DNA of 64,000 bases from positions 1 to 64,000 of IMG/VR virus record IMGVR_UViG_3300042558_002764. One strand, 5' to 3'. Shown here piece by piece: positions 1 through 8,747 of the stretch. The notes beneath the pieces were generated by a model. That model was not told the origin of the DNA. It did no database searches and saw only the letters and a program-made list of their open reading frames with translations. The translations under genes were made by a program, and so were the position numbers. Within the stretch, counting starts at the first letter, position 1. Each line of letters starts with the position of its first letter. Source of the stretch: a virus.

Positions 1-135
1 GACTTAGCTAAAAAATACGGGATAAGTACAAAAAACCTTGGTGAAAAAAGTTCTAAACTTGGATTTAAATTCTCTTGGGAGGATGGTGATTACGACATTG
101 GAGATATTACAAAAGAAGTTAATAAATTAAATTAA
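1..135 (+). CDS. 3' end of an unidentified gene
   Basis: An open frame runs from the first base to a TAA at 133-135 and gives the last 44 residues of a protein whose start lies outside the window. The fragment is hydrophilic (Lys, Gly and Asp rich, with SWEDGDYDIGDI near the end) and carries no motif I recognise. It is followed at once by a strong bidirectional terminator and faces the minus-strand virion genes, so it ends a plus-strand transcription unit. Coding is supported by the uninterrupted frame and by the terminator placement. The function is unknown. Confidence 0.6.
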   Translation, partial: DLAKKYGISTKNLGEKSSKLGFKFSWEDGDYDIGDITKEVNKLN

Positions 136-137
136 TA

Positions 138-172
138 AAAAAAAGGTCTGATTTCTCAGACCTTTTTTATTT
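138..172. terminator. Bidirectional intrinsic terminator
   Basis: The arms GGTCTGA (145-151) and TCAGACC (156-162) enclose a TTTC loop. They are flanked by an A run on the left and a T run on the right, so the hairpin can work on both strands. It separates two convergent genes. Confidence 0.85.
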
Positions 173-1673
173 AACACCAATCTTTTTCAGAAACAATTTC
201 AAATTGTATGATATCGTGGTAAGTTCTAATTTCACTACCTGATTCTAATTTAAACTCTAAATAATAATCATTAGGTATAAACCAAGAAGTATCAATTAAA
301 AAGAAGTTACTATCTTCAGTTCTATTTAATTCACCCCAAGGAAGATATTCTATTTGTGTTTCACCTTCTTTAATGTATATTCTATAATACATTTTATCAA
401 CAGGTTTATAATCAGATGTATAAGGTATTGTAGCCTGAACCTCAACTCTTCTAGTATCACCACGTTTTATTTTTTCTTTACGTTGTATTCCATTAAAAGA
501 AAAATGATAGTCATATATTGATATGTTTTTACCATTACCAACGCCTCTACCACTTCTATCATTAGAACCAATATTATAATAAGAATTTTTTTCTTGAATA
601 ATGAAGTCTAACTCAATATCACCTACGTTATTACCGTTTATAGTTACATTTTCCCAAACATCTCTAAACTGAACATTACCACAGTAACCATTAACAGGGT
701 CACTAGATACGTTTAATTCAACATAATAAACACCTGTAGTTGTTTGTTTTATATCTATAGCCGGTATTATCTGATATACGTTATCATTTTGGTCGTATAT
801 ACTAACAGAATCTATGGTAGCGTTAACTCTTTCACCACCAGCATTAACAAATAGATAAAGTCTGTTTGTTTTATCTAAATAAAATTCACATCTATCATCT
901 TTTATTAAATCATTATATACACTCTCCATAAAAGGTTCATAAACTGTTTGGGTTTCTCTAGAGAAAAATCCTACATAACAAAAAGATTCTTGTGGAGCTG
1001 ATTCTAAACCTGGTGAAAAAGCTACACCCATTGTACAAGCAGTAACACTATTTAAAATTAAACCATTAACATAGTTAGTAACGTCTACACAAAAGTTTTC
1101 ATTTCCCTTATCAAAGTGTTGTTCACCTTTAACTAAGTTGGTTGTTGTTCCTGTGTATCCTGTTGATGAACCTGGCCACCACATAGTAGGGTCTATATAA
1201 ACACCTTGTTGGTACCAAGATGTAAACCCTACACGTTCAACCCAGTTTGCTGGTGATTCACAATATACTTGGTCACCCGTATCACAAGTTAGGTAAGTTG
1301 TTGGTACATAATCATATCCATTACCCTCATCCCAAAATTCAGGTACTTCAAAAAGTATTAAATCAAAACTTGTAGCTCTAGATACTTCACCACAAGAACT
1401 TGAAACTGTTTTACAATACAATTCCCTGTCAAAACAAGATGTATTTGTTAAATTAATTTTATGTGTTAGATTAGATAAATTATACTCACCACTCGCAACT
1501 TTAGATATTAATTCAGTCAAATCCAAATTAAAAATATATCTAGTATAAATTAAGTCATTTACATTATTAGACCCCCCATGAAATAACTCTACTATTGGGT
1601 TTCTGCCTGTATTGACACAAGAATTTCTTATAATTACAGTATCTTTATCAAAGTAAGTTCTGTATATACTCAT
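171..1673 (-). CDS. Putative tail/baseplate-associated virion protein
   Basis: A 500-residue protein rich in Tyr, Asn, Thr and aromatic residues with beta-rich character, typical of phage structural or fibre proteins. I see no catalytic motif. The N-terminal third (FDKDTVIIR, then a DLTELI segment) looks like a globular domain. The middle is Cys/Trp rich around residues 95-180, and the last 250 residues look like repeated beta domains. It lies downstream of the OB-fold spike gene on the same strand and has its own ATATTTAT element 17 bases before its ATG. Function is inferred from context only; a tail or baseplate accessory role is most likely. Confidence 0.5.
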   Translation of the reverse strand: MSIYRTYFDKDTVIIRNSCVNTGRNPIVELFHGGSNNVNDLIYTRYIFNLDLTELISKVASGEYNLSNLTHKINLTNTSCFDRELYCKTVSSSCGEVSRATSFDLILFEVPEFWDEGNGYDYVPTTYLTCDTGDQVYCESPANWVERVGFTSWYQQGVYIDPTMWWPGSSTGYTGTTTNLVKGEQHFDKGNENFCVDVTNYVNGLILNSVTACTMGVAFSPGLESAPQESFCYVGFFSRETQTVYEPFMESVYNDLIKDDRCEFYLDKTNRLYLFVNAGGERVNATIDSVSIYDQNDNVYQIIPAIDIKQTTTGVYYVELNVSSDPVNGYCGNVQFRDVWENVTINGNNVGDIELDFIIQEKNSYYNIGSNDRSGRGVGNGKNISIYDYHFSFNGIQRKEKIKRGDTRRVEVQATIPYTSDYKPVDKMYYRIYIKEGETQIEYLPWGELNRTEDSNFFLIDTSWFIPNDYYLEFKLESGSEIRTYHDIIQFEIVSEKDWC

Positions 1674-1689
1674 TAGTTTTTATTTACTA

Positions 1690-1697
1690 ATAAATAT
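1690..1697 (-). promoter_or_regulatory. ATATTTAT element before the 171-1673 gene
   Basis: Read on the minus strand this is ATATTTAT, ending 16 bases before the start codon. It belongs to the recurrent set of candidate late promoters in this window. Confidence 0.45.
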
Positions 1698-1716
1698 CTA
1701 AAAAAAAGATATAATT

Positions 1717-3066
1717 TTAGAAAACTTTTATTTTGTTAATAGGAGGTATTTCAACATCACTATTATTAATACCATTAGCAACAAGATAAGATAATAATGC
1801 TGTCACAACTTGTTGATAAGCTAATAATTGATTTCCTCCCCTACCTTCTAGTTTAGTTATTATTTCACCAGACGCATTATTAATAATATCAAATTCAACT
1901 AAACATTCATTATCATCACAATTCCTGACTGCATTTATACTAATTAAAGGTGAATTAATTTCGTCAACCCTTTGTATTTCAGAATTAACCCTAACTTCAG
2001 CTTCATTAGGTAATATGGTTGCTTGTTTATTTACCGTTGATTTTGTTTTATTATTTTCAAAATCACCACCAGCAAAAATATTTCTACTATTTAATCTAGG
2101 TAATTCTTCGGTCATCCATCTTTGTAATTCAATATAAGCGGGTTCTTCTGGATATTGCGGTAATTTATGATAAGAGTGGGTGTGTGATTTAGCCCAATTA
2201 AATAACTTTTCAATAAAATCTTTTAATATATCACCATAAACTAATGGGTGTAATTTATCTTCTAAAGAAAATTCTTCTTCATCAGTAAAATAAGGATTAA
2301 CAATTGATGAGTTATTGTCTCTACCAATTAAATAAATCTTATTACTAACCATATTAATATCAGTCCTAGTCTCTGAAAATTTTTCTTGTTGTAATATTTT
2401 TTTAAAAAAAGTATCAGTAGTAGCATTTATATCTATATTAGTACTGTATTTACCCGGATTTATTGTTTTTAATTGTATATAGGCAGGGTTCACTTCATTT
2501 CTAACCGTAGGTTGGTCTGGTAGGAACTTTGCTGCTCTAATCAAAACTTCTGAAGGTTTAAAAATTATATCAGAGTTGTCACGTCCTTGTATTGCAATCT
2601 CATCTACATTAGGGTAAACACCTTGAGCGGTAACAATTTTTTTTATTGATTTCTCATAAGTTAATGGAAAATCAGGTCTACCTCTTTTAGCATCGGGAAA
2701 ATCTAATGATTCTTTTAACTTATCACCTAATTGTGGTATTAAAGGTCCGACATATTCTCTGACAGCTTGGTCATTTTTACTATCGTATAAAATTATTTTA
2801 GCCGTTTCACCTACTTTTGGGATTATGTTTATATGTAAAGGTAAAAAAGGAAAACAGACTAAAGGGTCAAACTTTGACCATGGTGTGGGTGGGGTATCTT
2901 CAGGTTTATCATCAAAACCTTTTATCTTCACCCTAATTCTACCCGCAGCTACAGGGTCATTAACATCAATAACAATACCTAAGTGTATTATTTTCTGTTG
3001 ATTTCTTGATTTTATCGAACCGTCACCACGTGCCCCTTCTCCTAGGGATTCATTTCTTTCAGACAT
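1717..3066 (-). CDS. Baseplate central spike protein with gp5-type OB-fold
   Basis: A 449-residue protein. After a polar N-terminus, residues about 25-115 carry the gp5/VgrG OB-fold pattern: HLGIVIDVNDP, then GRIRVKIKGFDD, a proline-rich loop ending in PWSKFDPL, and PKVGETAKIILYD. In T4, gp5 is the central spike that pierces the outer membrane beneath the tail tube. No lysozyme domain is present here, unlike T4 gp5, so this phage splits spike and lysozyme functions. Later sequence includes WAKSHTHSYHKLP near residue 290 and an acidic, Asn-rich C-terminus. The neighbours are small proteins and other baseplate candidates. Confidence 0.75.
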   Translation of the reverse strand: MSERNESLGEGARGDGSIKSRNQQKIIHLGIVIDVNDPVAAGRIRVKIKGFDDKPEDTPPTPWSKFDPLVCFPFLPLHINIIPKVGETAKIILYDSKNDQAVREYVGPLIPQLGDKLKESLDFPDAKRGRPDFPLTYEKSIKKIVTAQGVYPNVDEIAIQGRDNSDIIFKPSEVLIRAAKFLPDQPTVRNEVNPAYIQLKTINPGKYSTNIDINATTDTFFKKILQQEKFSETRTDINMVSNKIYLIGRDNNSSIVNPYFTDEEEFSLEDKLHPLVYGDILKDFIEKLFNWAKSHTHSYHKLPQYPEEPAYIELQRWMTEELPRLNSRNIFAGGDFENNKTKSTVNKQATILPNEAEVRVNSEIQRVDEINSPLISINAVRNCDDNECLVEFDIINNASGEIITKLEGRGGNQLLAYQQVVTALLSYLVANGINNSDVEIPPINKIKVF

Positions 3067-3235
3067 CTACACCTCTATTTTTTAATTCCTCATTAATTGA
3101 GTTATAAACCTTTTCTATATTTTTCATATGGTCATATTTTTTTATAGTTTCTTCCTTAACTCTATAAAAATCCTGACCCAATTTAAATCTAAGTTCCAAT
3201 AGTTGTGTATTACTCTTTTTATCCAACCCCTTCAT
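3059..3235 (-). CDS. Small hypothetical protein in the spike cluster
   Basis: About 58 residues, highly charged and predicted helical, with two blocks of the type TQLLELRFKLGQDF and KVYNSINEELKNRG. I chose the ATG at 3235 because the neighbouring upstream gene ends at 3238. An ATG nine codons further upstream would overlap that gene. The 3' end overlaps the spike gene start by eight bases, which suggests translational coupling. Function unknown; a chaperone or small structural role is possible. Confidence 0.6.
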   Translation of the reverse strand: MKGLDKKSNTQLLELRFKLGQDFYRVKEETIKKYDHMKNIEKVYNSINEELKNRGVDV

Positions 3236-3237
3236 AA

Positions 3238-3684
3238 TTAAAACATTTGCCCATGACCACATGAAGTGTTTATTGTAGTACCAAAAACTTGTATAGGACC
3301 TCCCGCATTACCACCAGTAGCCTGTAATTGTGTACCAGCTTTTGTACACACATCAATTCTAGCGTCTTCAGTTAAAGCTTTAACAATTTCTTCCATCCTT
3401 ATTTTTTCCATTACCTCATCAGGTGATACTTGACCCCCAGGTAATGGACCAACAGGTAAACCTGCTTCAGATTTTCTTTGGATGATTCTTGCCGCAATTT
3501 TATCGGGACTCATGCCAGGTTTTAAACTACCCGTGTACGCTAATATATTTGAATCAATTAAATTTGTTGTTGGTATATTCGGTACTTTAAATAAATTTTT
3601 TATTGCATTTAAAACAGAACGTGAACTTTTAAAATTTATTTGACCAATTTTTTCTGATTCCCTACATTTATTTTTATTACTCAT
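3238..3684 (-). CDS. Hypothetical spike-cluster protein with Cys/His C-terminus
   Basis: A 148-residue protein. The basic N-terminus (SNKNKCRESEKIG) leads into a Pro/Gly-rich middle and a Gly-rich C-terminal end, GGPIQVFGTTINTSCGHGQMF without its first residue. The terminal Cys and His could bind a metal. A metal-binding spike-tip (PAAR-like) role came to mind because it sits two genes from the OB-fold spike, but I cannot see a PAAR repeat, so this is only a possibility. It begins five bases from the end of the gene upstream (3690), consistent with one operon. Confidence 0.6.
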   Translation of the reverse strand: MSNKNKCRESEKIGQINFKSSRSVLNAIKNLFKVPNIPTTNLIDSNILAYTGSLKPGMSPDKIAARIIQRKSEAGLPVGPLPGGQVSPDEVMEKIRMEEIVKALTEDARIDVCTKAGTQLQATGGNAGGPIQVFGTTINTSCGHGQMF

Positions 3685-3689
3685 ACAAT

Positions 3690-5285
3690 TTAAACGTTAT
3701 TAGCACCACTTATTTGTGGTTCAGGTACACCACTTATTAACCCTGAGTCTTCTGAAGCAGCTAATTTAGCTTTAGCGTAACTTTTGATTATTTTTATTTT
3801 CTTTTCTGCTATTTTCTTAAGTATTTTTTTAACCATTTTAGCAATAAGTTTTAATATTTCAGGTTTTAACCATACCTGAAAAGTTATTTTTACTAAAACA
3901 GCTAAAGATTCTCTAGCTATGTATTCAACAAATACTCTATTATTTATAACAAAATCAAAACTAGTATTTTGTGTAGTATTTACCGCTGTTGTTATATACC
4001 CCGAAAGGTTATAAATCCCCACAACGGTTGGTTTCATAACAGAATTTTTTACAAGAATTTTTGGTAATTCTAATAAGATGTCCCAATTAAATTTTTTCTT
4101 AATTGCTTCACTATTTCTTGGTGAATTCTTTGCAGCAATATCTTCTATTGAATTTAATAATTGTATTGTTTTTCTTTCTTGTAATTGTGCGTTGTTGTTG
4201 TTATTTTTTATATCGTCTAAAAAACCCACTAATAAAGGTGTGTTGTCATTTAAATCAAATTCAAAAATACCACAACCTAAATCTATGTTCGTTACACCCA
4301 ATTTTCTTTCTCTTGCTCTTCTTTCTATTTCTTCTAAATCTTCATTATTAAAACTAAAAAAAGAATTATCGTAAACTATTTCATCATAACATGGGTCTGT
4401 ATCTAAAATTTTGTCTATAATTTTATTAGTTTTTTCTTCATTAATTAATTGTTCTACAGTTGTGTCTGTTTGTGAAGAAATAAGACCAAAAAAGAAATCT
4501 AATAATGTTGCCATAAATTTTTCTTTACTAAATAATTCTACACTTGCAAAAAAATCTAATAAAAAATCACCAAAATTTTTATCATCATAATTTTGATTTA
4601 CTTTAAAATCTATTTGATTGTTTTGTGTACCCCCAGAAAAATATGTTAAATCTATTAATGGACCATTAGGTCCTTGCCAAACATTAAGGGTGTTTGGTGT
4701 TCTTACTGTATCGTATATAAACTTATCAAAATCTTTTGATGAATCACCCAATAAAAATGATGCCATACCACCAGCGTTGGGGTCCATTTTAAATAGATTA
4801 TTATAATCTATATCAGCTAAATTCATTAACATATTAGCTCCTGATGGCATCACAAAATCAGAACCACAATTAAACGTGGCTTTAATACCCAAAATCAAAG
4901 CTTCTTTTAATATTTTAATAAATTCAGGTAAAAATTTAATTAATATTTTTTTTACAATTGTTTTCCATTTTGGTTCTTCTTCGGGTTCTTCTTCGGGTTT
5001 TTCTTCCTTTTTTTTTTGTAAAAGTTTTCCGTTACCTGGGAGTTTAAAATCAAAACCACGTTCCACGTTTTTTTCTTTTTCCTTTTCCTCTTTTTCGGCT
5101 TCTCTTTTTTCTTTTTTATCATTAGAAACAATAGTCAACAACTCTAATAAAAAAGGTAATATGTTTTTTGAATTGCTATTAGCAGAGTCAAAAGAAGAGG
5201 TACTTTTTGAATCGGGTATATCATTAAGCGTCTTAATGATACCAACCTCTTCAAATACACTTTTTTTATCATTTTTGTAACTCAT
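3690..5285 (-). CDS. Hypothetical baseplate-cluster protein
   Basis: A 531-residue protein with clear segments. The polar N-terminus holds a Lys/Glu tract (residues about 60-105, repeated KEEKPEEEPEEEP-type runs). Hydrophobic helices follow (ILIKFLPEFIKILKEALIL), then a central globular part with several Asp/Asn turns, and a basic helical C-terminus (LKLIAKMVKKILKKIAEK). The hydrophobic stretches are amphipathic rather than clear membrane spans. It lies directly between the spike genes and two small genes on the minus strand. I recognise no family; its position suggests a virion protein near the baseplate or tail. Confidence 0.6.
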   Translation of the reverse strand: MSYKNDKKSVFEEVGIIKTLNDIPDSKSTSSFDSANSNSKNILPFLLELLTIVSNDKKEKREAEKEEKEKEKNVERGFDFKLPGNGKLLQKKKEEKPEEEPEEEPKWKTIVKKILIKFLPEFIKILKEALILGIKATFNCGSDFVMPSGANMLMNLADIDYNNLFKMDPNAGGMASFLLGDSSKDFDKFIYDTVRTPNTLNVWQGPNGPLIDLTYFSGGTQNNQIDFKVNQNYDDKNFGDFLLDFFASVELFSKEKFMATLLDFFFGLISSQTDTTVEQLINEEKTNKIIDKILDTDPCYDEIVYDNSFFSFNNEDLEEIERRARERKLGVTNIDLGCGIFEFDLNDNTPLLVGFLDDIKNNNNNAQLQERKTIQLLNSIEDIAAKNSPRNSEAIKKKFNWDILLELPKILVKNSVMKPTVVGIYNLSGYITTAVNTTQNTSFDFVINNRVFVEYIARESLAVLVKITFQVWLKPEILKLIAKMVKKILKKIAEKKIKIIKSYAKAKLAASEDSGLISGVPEPQISGANNV

Positions 5286-5286
5286 A

Positions 5287-5637
5287 TTATTCTTTTTCTT
5301 TTGTAAACATATCTCTTAATAACTCCATGTCTTCGGGAGTTAATGAACCATCTGATTTAGATTCAGTTCCCTCACCTTTAAAAATTAAAGTACCCATTAA
5401 TTTAACTATTGAAAGTTTTTTATCTATGGTACTATCAACTAATTTTAATAAGTCAGTGTTTGCTTTGTTTAGATTAACTAAATCATGCATATCCTCAACT
5501 TCAACTTTCTTTTTGTTTTCGTTGATTTGTCTTATAGCGGTACTACGTTGTTCAACAAGTTCGTTATATGCTTCTTGTGCCACACCTAAAAAACTATCTG
5601 TACTTAACTTAATTTCTTTTTTCTTTGGCCTACTCAT
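5287..5637 (-). CDS. Small coiled-coil hypothetical protein
   Basis: A 116-residue protein, charged and mostly helical. The middle (AYNELVEQRSTAIRQINEN through LKLVDSTIDKKL) is predicted to form a coiled coil, and the last 30 residues are acidic. A Lys-rich N-terminus (SRPKKKEIKLS) precedes the helices. Its stop lies immediately before the next gene, so the two are probably co-transcribed. An ATATTTAT element lies 12 bases before the start, marking this as the head of a unit that runs into the baseplate cluster. The function is unknown; a small virion scaffold or adaptor would fit. Confidence 0.6.
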   Translation of the reverse strand: MSRPKKKEIKLSTDSFLGVAQEAYNELVEQRSTAIRQINENKKKVEVEDMHDLVNLNKANTDLLKLVDSTIDKKLSIVKLMGTLIFKGEGTESKSDGSLTPEDMELLRDMFTKEKE

Positions 5638-5649
5638 AATCTTTTTTTT

Positions 5650-5657
5650 ATAAATAT
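5650..5657 (-). promoter_or_regulatory. ATATTTAT element before the 5287-5637 gene
   Basis: On the minus strand the sequence reads GGATATTTATAA. It ends 12 bases upstream of the ATG and would drive the spike/baseplate unit. Confidence 0.5.
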
Positions 5658-5672
5658 CCTTTTTATATAATT

Positions 5673-6455
5673 TTAAAAAGAATCATCTCTTAAAACATTG
5701 TAAATGACCCTATATCTTTTCATGCCATTTCTAATGTCTTTAGTATTAAGAGATGTCATTTCTCTCATATAATATAAAATAAGGTTTTTATTGAATTTAT
5801 TTTTACCAGGAACATTATCATCATCAAAAAGATTTTCCCATTCATCTAAAATAGAAGTTAGGGCCTTACCGACTTTAATTTCATTTTCGTTTAAAACTTT
5901 ATTTTCCATTTCTTTTTTAATGCTAGTAGAAATGCTTCCGATTAAATCACCCAAATTTGGTTTTGGGTCATCGATATAATAAGCCATGTTTTCGTCCTCC
6001 TCAATCATAGGAGCAACGTCATCGTAACTTAAATTTTGTTTAAGTCTTTTATCCCCCTTTATCATTTGACCTAAGAGGTAGTGTTTACACACAGTCCCAT
6101 AATAAGAGTAAGATTTTTTATTTCTTGACGGCTTAAATTTATGAAACTTAATGTGTAAAAAACTAAGTGTATCGGCATGAAGGTCATCAAACTCCATTGT
6201 TTTAGAATAGAGTTTGTACCTTCTAATAATGCTTTCAACCATTTTATCTAACGGGGCCTTGAGCTGTTTACTGTAGATTCTATTTCTAAGTGTGTCTTCT
6301 TCCGTTGTGCCAGTCCATCTATACCCGTCTTGTGTAGTCGGGTCTTTAATTAATTCTCCAAGTTCAAGATAATTCTTTACTGCTTCTTCTTCTTCCGGAC
6401 CAAAGTAAGGTTTCTTTTTAGGTTTCCTACCCCTTTTCTTTGGTTCTTCTATCAT
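5673..6455 (-). CDS. Late-transcription sigma factor, T4 gp55-like
   Basis: A 260-residue protein. A basic tail (PKKRGRKPKKKPYFG) leads to helices with sigma-70 region 2 character: MEFDDLHADTLSFLHIKF followed by a Lys/Arg-rich turn and KSYSYYGTVCKHYLLGQM. The last part corresponds to the core-binding helices seen in T4 gp55 and SigF-like late factors. An acidic stretch (MIEEDENMAYYIDD) and a C-terminal helical domain follow. In T4, gp55 directs host RNA polymerase to late promoters with only a -10 element. Here it would be the natural partner of the ATATTTAT elements before the virion genes. Family assignment is from motif recognition and is fairly secure. Confidence 0.72.
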   Translation of the reverse strand: MIEEPKKRGRKPKKKPYFGPEEEEAVKNYLELGELIKDPTTQDGYRWTGTTEEDTLRNRIYSKQLKAPLDKMVESIIRRYKLYSKTMEFDDLHADTLSFLHIKFHKFKPSRNKKSYSYYGTVCKHYLLGQMIKGDKRLKQNLSYDDVAPMIEEDENMAYYIDDPKPNLGDLIGSISTSIKKEMENKVLNENEIKVGKALTSILDEWENLFDDDNVPGKNKFNKNLILYYMREMTSLNTKDIRNGMKRYRVIYNVLRDDSF

Positions 6456-7268
6456 TTAGACTGTTTGTTCTTCTGCGTTATAAGTTAGACCTCTGTCTTG
6501 TTTAAAATAACATTCCTTTTTAGCAGTATTAAACCACCATCTAGCTTCAAGAGGGTCAATTTTATTTACACCATTATAGTATTCAAAAAACAAAGAAGAA
6601 GGTCTCATATTTGTTTTTTTGTAACCAATCTTAGGGATAGTCATAATTTTTTTATCGTAGTAAGTCATTCTTAAGAAGAACTCATACACAAATTGTAGTC
6701 TAATACTAGATTTCAATTTACCTACAGATTCAAAAGATTCTTTTCTGTAAACTCCACCAGAGATTTGGAAACTTGGGTAGTTCAATAAAGCGTCATTATC
6801 TAAGAAACCAATCTTGTCTGAAAAATCTTTTGCCCATACAGGTTCATTTGTAAAATGTAAAAATCTACCTTCAACATTAGCGTCTAAAACAATAGGTAAA
6901 AATGCGTCTACATCATCATAATAGTTTGCGTATTGGTAAAAATTACTAAACCAAATTTTAGAATATTCATCATCCATTTCTAGAATACTAAACCACTCTG
7001 TTTCTACTTGTGAAACACCGTAGTTAATTTGTGAACAAAAATCAGTTTCACCATCATTTTCAACAATAGTTAAAATATCTTTAATTTTTTCATCATAAGA
7101 ATATTCTTCCACTGTTGTTTTTGCTTCACTACCTTTTGGTACTACAATAATAACTTTTGTAGGTAATTCTTTTTGTTCTCTAAGACTAGCCATAGCTTTA
7201 GCAAAGTAGTCTTTCTCCTCTTCATTAATTTTATGTACAGGTACAATAACTGTTACTTTATTATCCAT
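6456..7268 (-). CDS. Glycosyltransferase family 2 (GT-A)
   Basis: A 270-residue enzyme. The N-terminus KVTVIVPVHKINEEE is the first beta strand and nucleotide-sugar loop of GT2. An acidic ILEMDDEYS motif near residue 97 takes the place of the metal-binding DxD. The rest (GGVYRKESFESVGKL and later aromatic residues) fits the acceptor half. It would transfer a sugar from an NDP-sugar to an unknown acceptor. The stop codon abuts the sigma factor start, and the 5' end overlaps the next glycosyltransferase gene by eight bases, so the three form one unit. Confidence 0.8.
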   Translation of the reverse strand: MDNKVTVIVPVHKINEEEKDYFAKAMASLREQKELPTKVIIVVPKGSEAKTTVEEYSYDEKIKDILTIVENDGETDFCSQINYGVSQVETEWFSILEMDDEYSKIWFSNFYQYANYYDDVDAFLPIVLDANVEGRFLHFTNEPVWAKDFSDKIGFLDNDALLNYPSFQISGGVYRKESFESVGKLKSSIRLQFVYEFFLRMTYYDKKIMTIPKIGYKKTNMRPSSLFFEYYNGVNKIDPLEARWWFNTAKKECYFKQDRGLTYNAEEQTV

Positions 7269-8361
7269 TTGTTTCTTCTGTTTTAGTTTCTGTTATTACT
7301 TCTGGTTCAACAAATTGTGTCAAACTAGATTTAAATTCCTCAATAGCTTTATTAGTTAACTTTTCAAAATAATTTTTGATTGTTTCTTTTTGTTCTTCAG
7401 GAGTATATTTTTTGTTAGTTTCTTCCATTTCAGTGTACAATTCTTGTGGTTCTAAATCTTCCAACCAAGCTTGAACGTAGTTACCTAAAATATCTACAAT
7501 ATTGTTAACATTGTTAGTCCACATTCCGTTTCTATCTGTCATCCATTCAGGTACCATGTTAGGAACTTTACCAATAACAGGTACACCACATCTCATAGAT
7601 TCTAATGGGAAAGTACCAAAGCCTGAAATATCGTCAACCCAAATAGATACACAAGATTCAGCTAAATTTTCAGCAAATTTTTCTCTAGACATACCTCTTA
7701 AATCTCTAAAAGAAACCCATTTTAAGTGTGGGTATTTAATGTAAAAAGCCTTAAAGATTTTTAGAGTATCTCTTTGGTCTCTAGTGTTAATCGTTACAAT
7801 AGGTTTTCTAGGTTCTTCCGATTTTTTAAAGTAACTTGGGATTGAAATTGATGTTGAATCAACTTCGATTGTTGGGTTATTGAACAGGGTGTTAATGTAT
7901 TCTTTTTGGTTTGCTGATGTTGTAATAACATCTCTTACTTTATAGTCAGCCCAAGTTTTACCTGGTTCTAACATCTCAAAAATATAATCATATGCCTGTG
8001 ACATAATCATTTTTCTACATGGTAATCCTTTAATTTGTTCTAATACATTAGCAAAAATTTCAGGGATGATTACAAAATCACTACCACCAACTTTTAATTC
8101 GTTTCTTTCGATAGAAAGGTGTGGTAAATTACCATACTCTTCACCTAACCAAGAATTAACACTAGTATAATCATTTTTTTCATGTAAGATATAAGCTCTA
8201 TATCCTAGTTCAGTTAAAACTTTTACGTGTTCATAAACGTTTGCTACTCCAGCCGTAGGAGCTCCTTTTGTGTCCATCGTAAAGAAATAAATACCAAAAT
8301 CTTTTTTTGATAGTTTTTCGATGTTAGACTCAATTTGTTTTACAATTTCTAATTTTTCCAT
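7261..8361 (-). CDS. Glycosyltransferase of GT-B fold (family 1/4-like)
   Basis: A 366-residue protein. The N-terminal half contains KGAPTAGVANVYEHVKVLTELG, abbreviated GVANVYEHV, resembling the glycine loop and first helix of GT-B enzymes. The C-terminal half has PIVTINTRDQRDT and the donor-site region GFGTFPLESMRCGVPVIG, which matches the E-x7-E-type loop of GT4 enzymes (FGxxxxExMxxGxPVI). The C-terminus is acidic (EPEVITETKTEE). It is coupled to the GT2 gene by an eight-base overlap. The substrate is unknown. It probably contributes to the phage glycan or to modification of a host surface glycan. Confidence 0.8.
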   Translation of the reverse strand: MEKLEIVKQIESNIEKLSKKDFGIYFFTMDTKGAPTAGVANVYEHVKVLTELGYRAYILHEKNDYTSVNSWLGEEYGNLPHLSIERNELKVGGSDFVIIPEIFANVLEQIKGLPCRKMIMSQAYDYIFEMLEPGKTWADYKVRDVITTSANQKEYINTLFNNPTIEVDSTSISIPSYFKKSEEPRKPIVTINTRDQRDTLKIFKAFYIKYPHLKWVSFRDLRGMSREKFAENLAESCVSIWVDDISGFGTFPLESMRCGVPVIGKVPNMVPEWMTDRNGMWTNNVNNIVDILGNYVQAWLEDLEPQELYTEMEETNKKYTPEEQKETIKNYFEKLTNKAIEEFKSSLTQFVEPEVITETKTEETNG

Positions 8362-8362
8362 A

Positions 8363-8710
8363 TTAGCTTCTGTTTTTTTTTATTAATTTATATTTTATTA
8401 GTGTATTAAATGAAAGTCTGAACGGTATTGATAGTTGTTCACCTAATTTGGTGATTCCCATACCCTCATCAACAATCCCATTTTCGTTTAATATTGATTC
8501 AATCATTGCTTTAGTTAAATCCCATTTAGTCATATCGACCATTGGACCTTGTAAATCAATGGGTTCTTCTTCCCCTTCACCTTTTGGGTTTTTTTCTTTA
8601 GTCAACAAGTCCTCAAAACTTTTAGACTCTTCTTCGTCTATTTTTACAAAATCAGAAATTGATTTTAAATCAAAATAGTACTCTTCTCCAGCTATGTCAA
8701 ATAATTCCAT
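8363..8710 (-). CDS. Hypothetical acidic protein
   Basis: A 115-residue protein with an acidic, flexible middle (residues about 25-55, KNPKGEGEEEPIDLQG) between an aromatic N-terminus (ELFDIAGEEYYFDLKS) and a helical C-terminal half (KWDLTKAMIESILNENGI). No known family is recognised. It ends one base from the glycosyltransferase start and begins about 40 bases after the upstream gene. The layout suggests co-transcription. Confidence 0.55.
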   Translation of the reverse strand: MELFDIAGEEYYFDLKSISDFVKIDEEESKSFEDLLTKEKNPKGEGEEEPIDLQGPMVDMTKWDLTKAMIESILNENGIVDEGMGITKLGEQLSIPFRLSFNTLIKYKLIKKNRS

Positions 8711-8747
8711 AGTTAATTATTAATAATAAAATTTTAGATGTAAACCA

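Noticed and set aside
3238-3684. PAAR spike-tip protein
   Set aside because: Position and the terminal Cys/His suggested it, but the PAAR repeats and expected spacing are not visible, so it is left as hypothetical.
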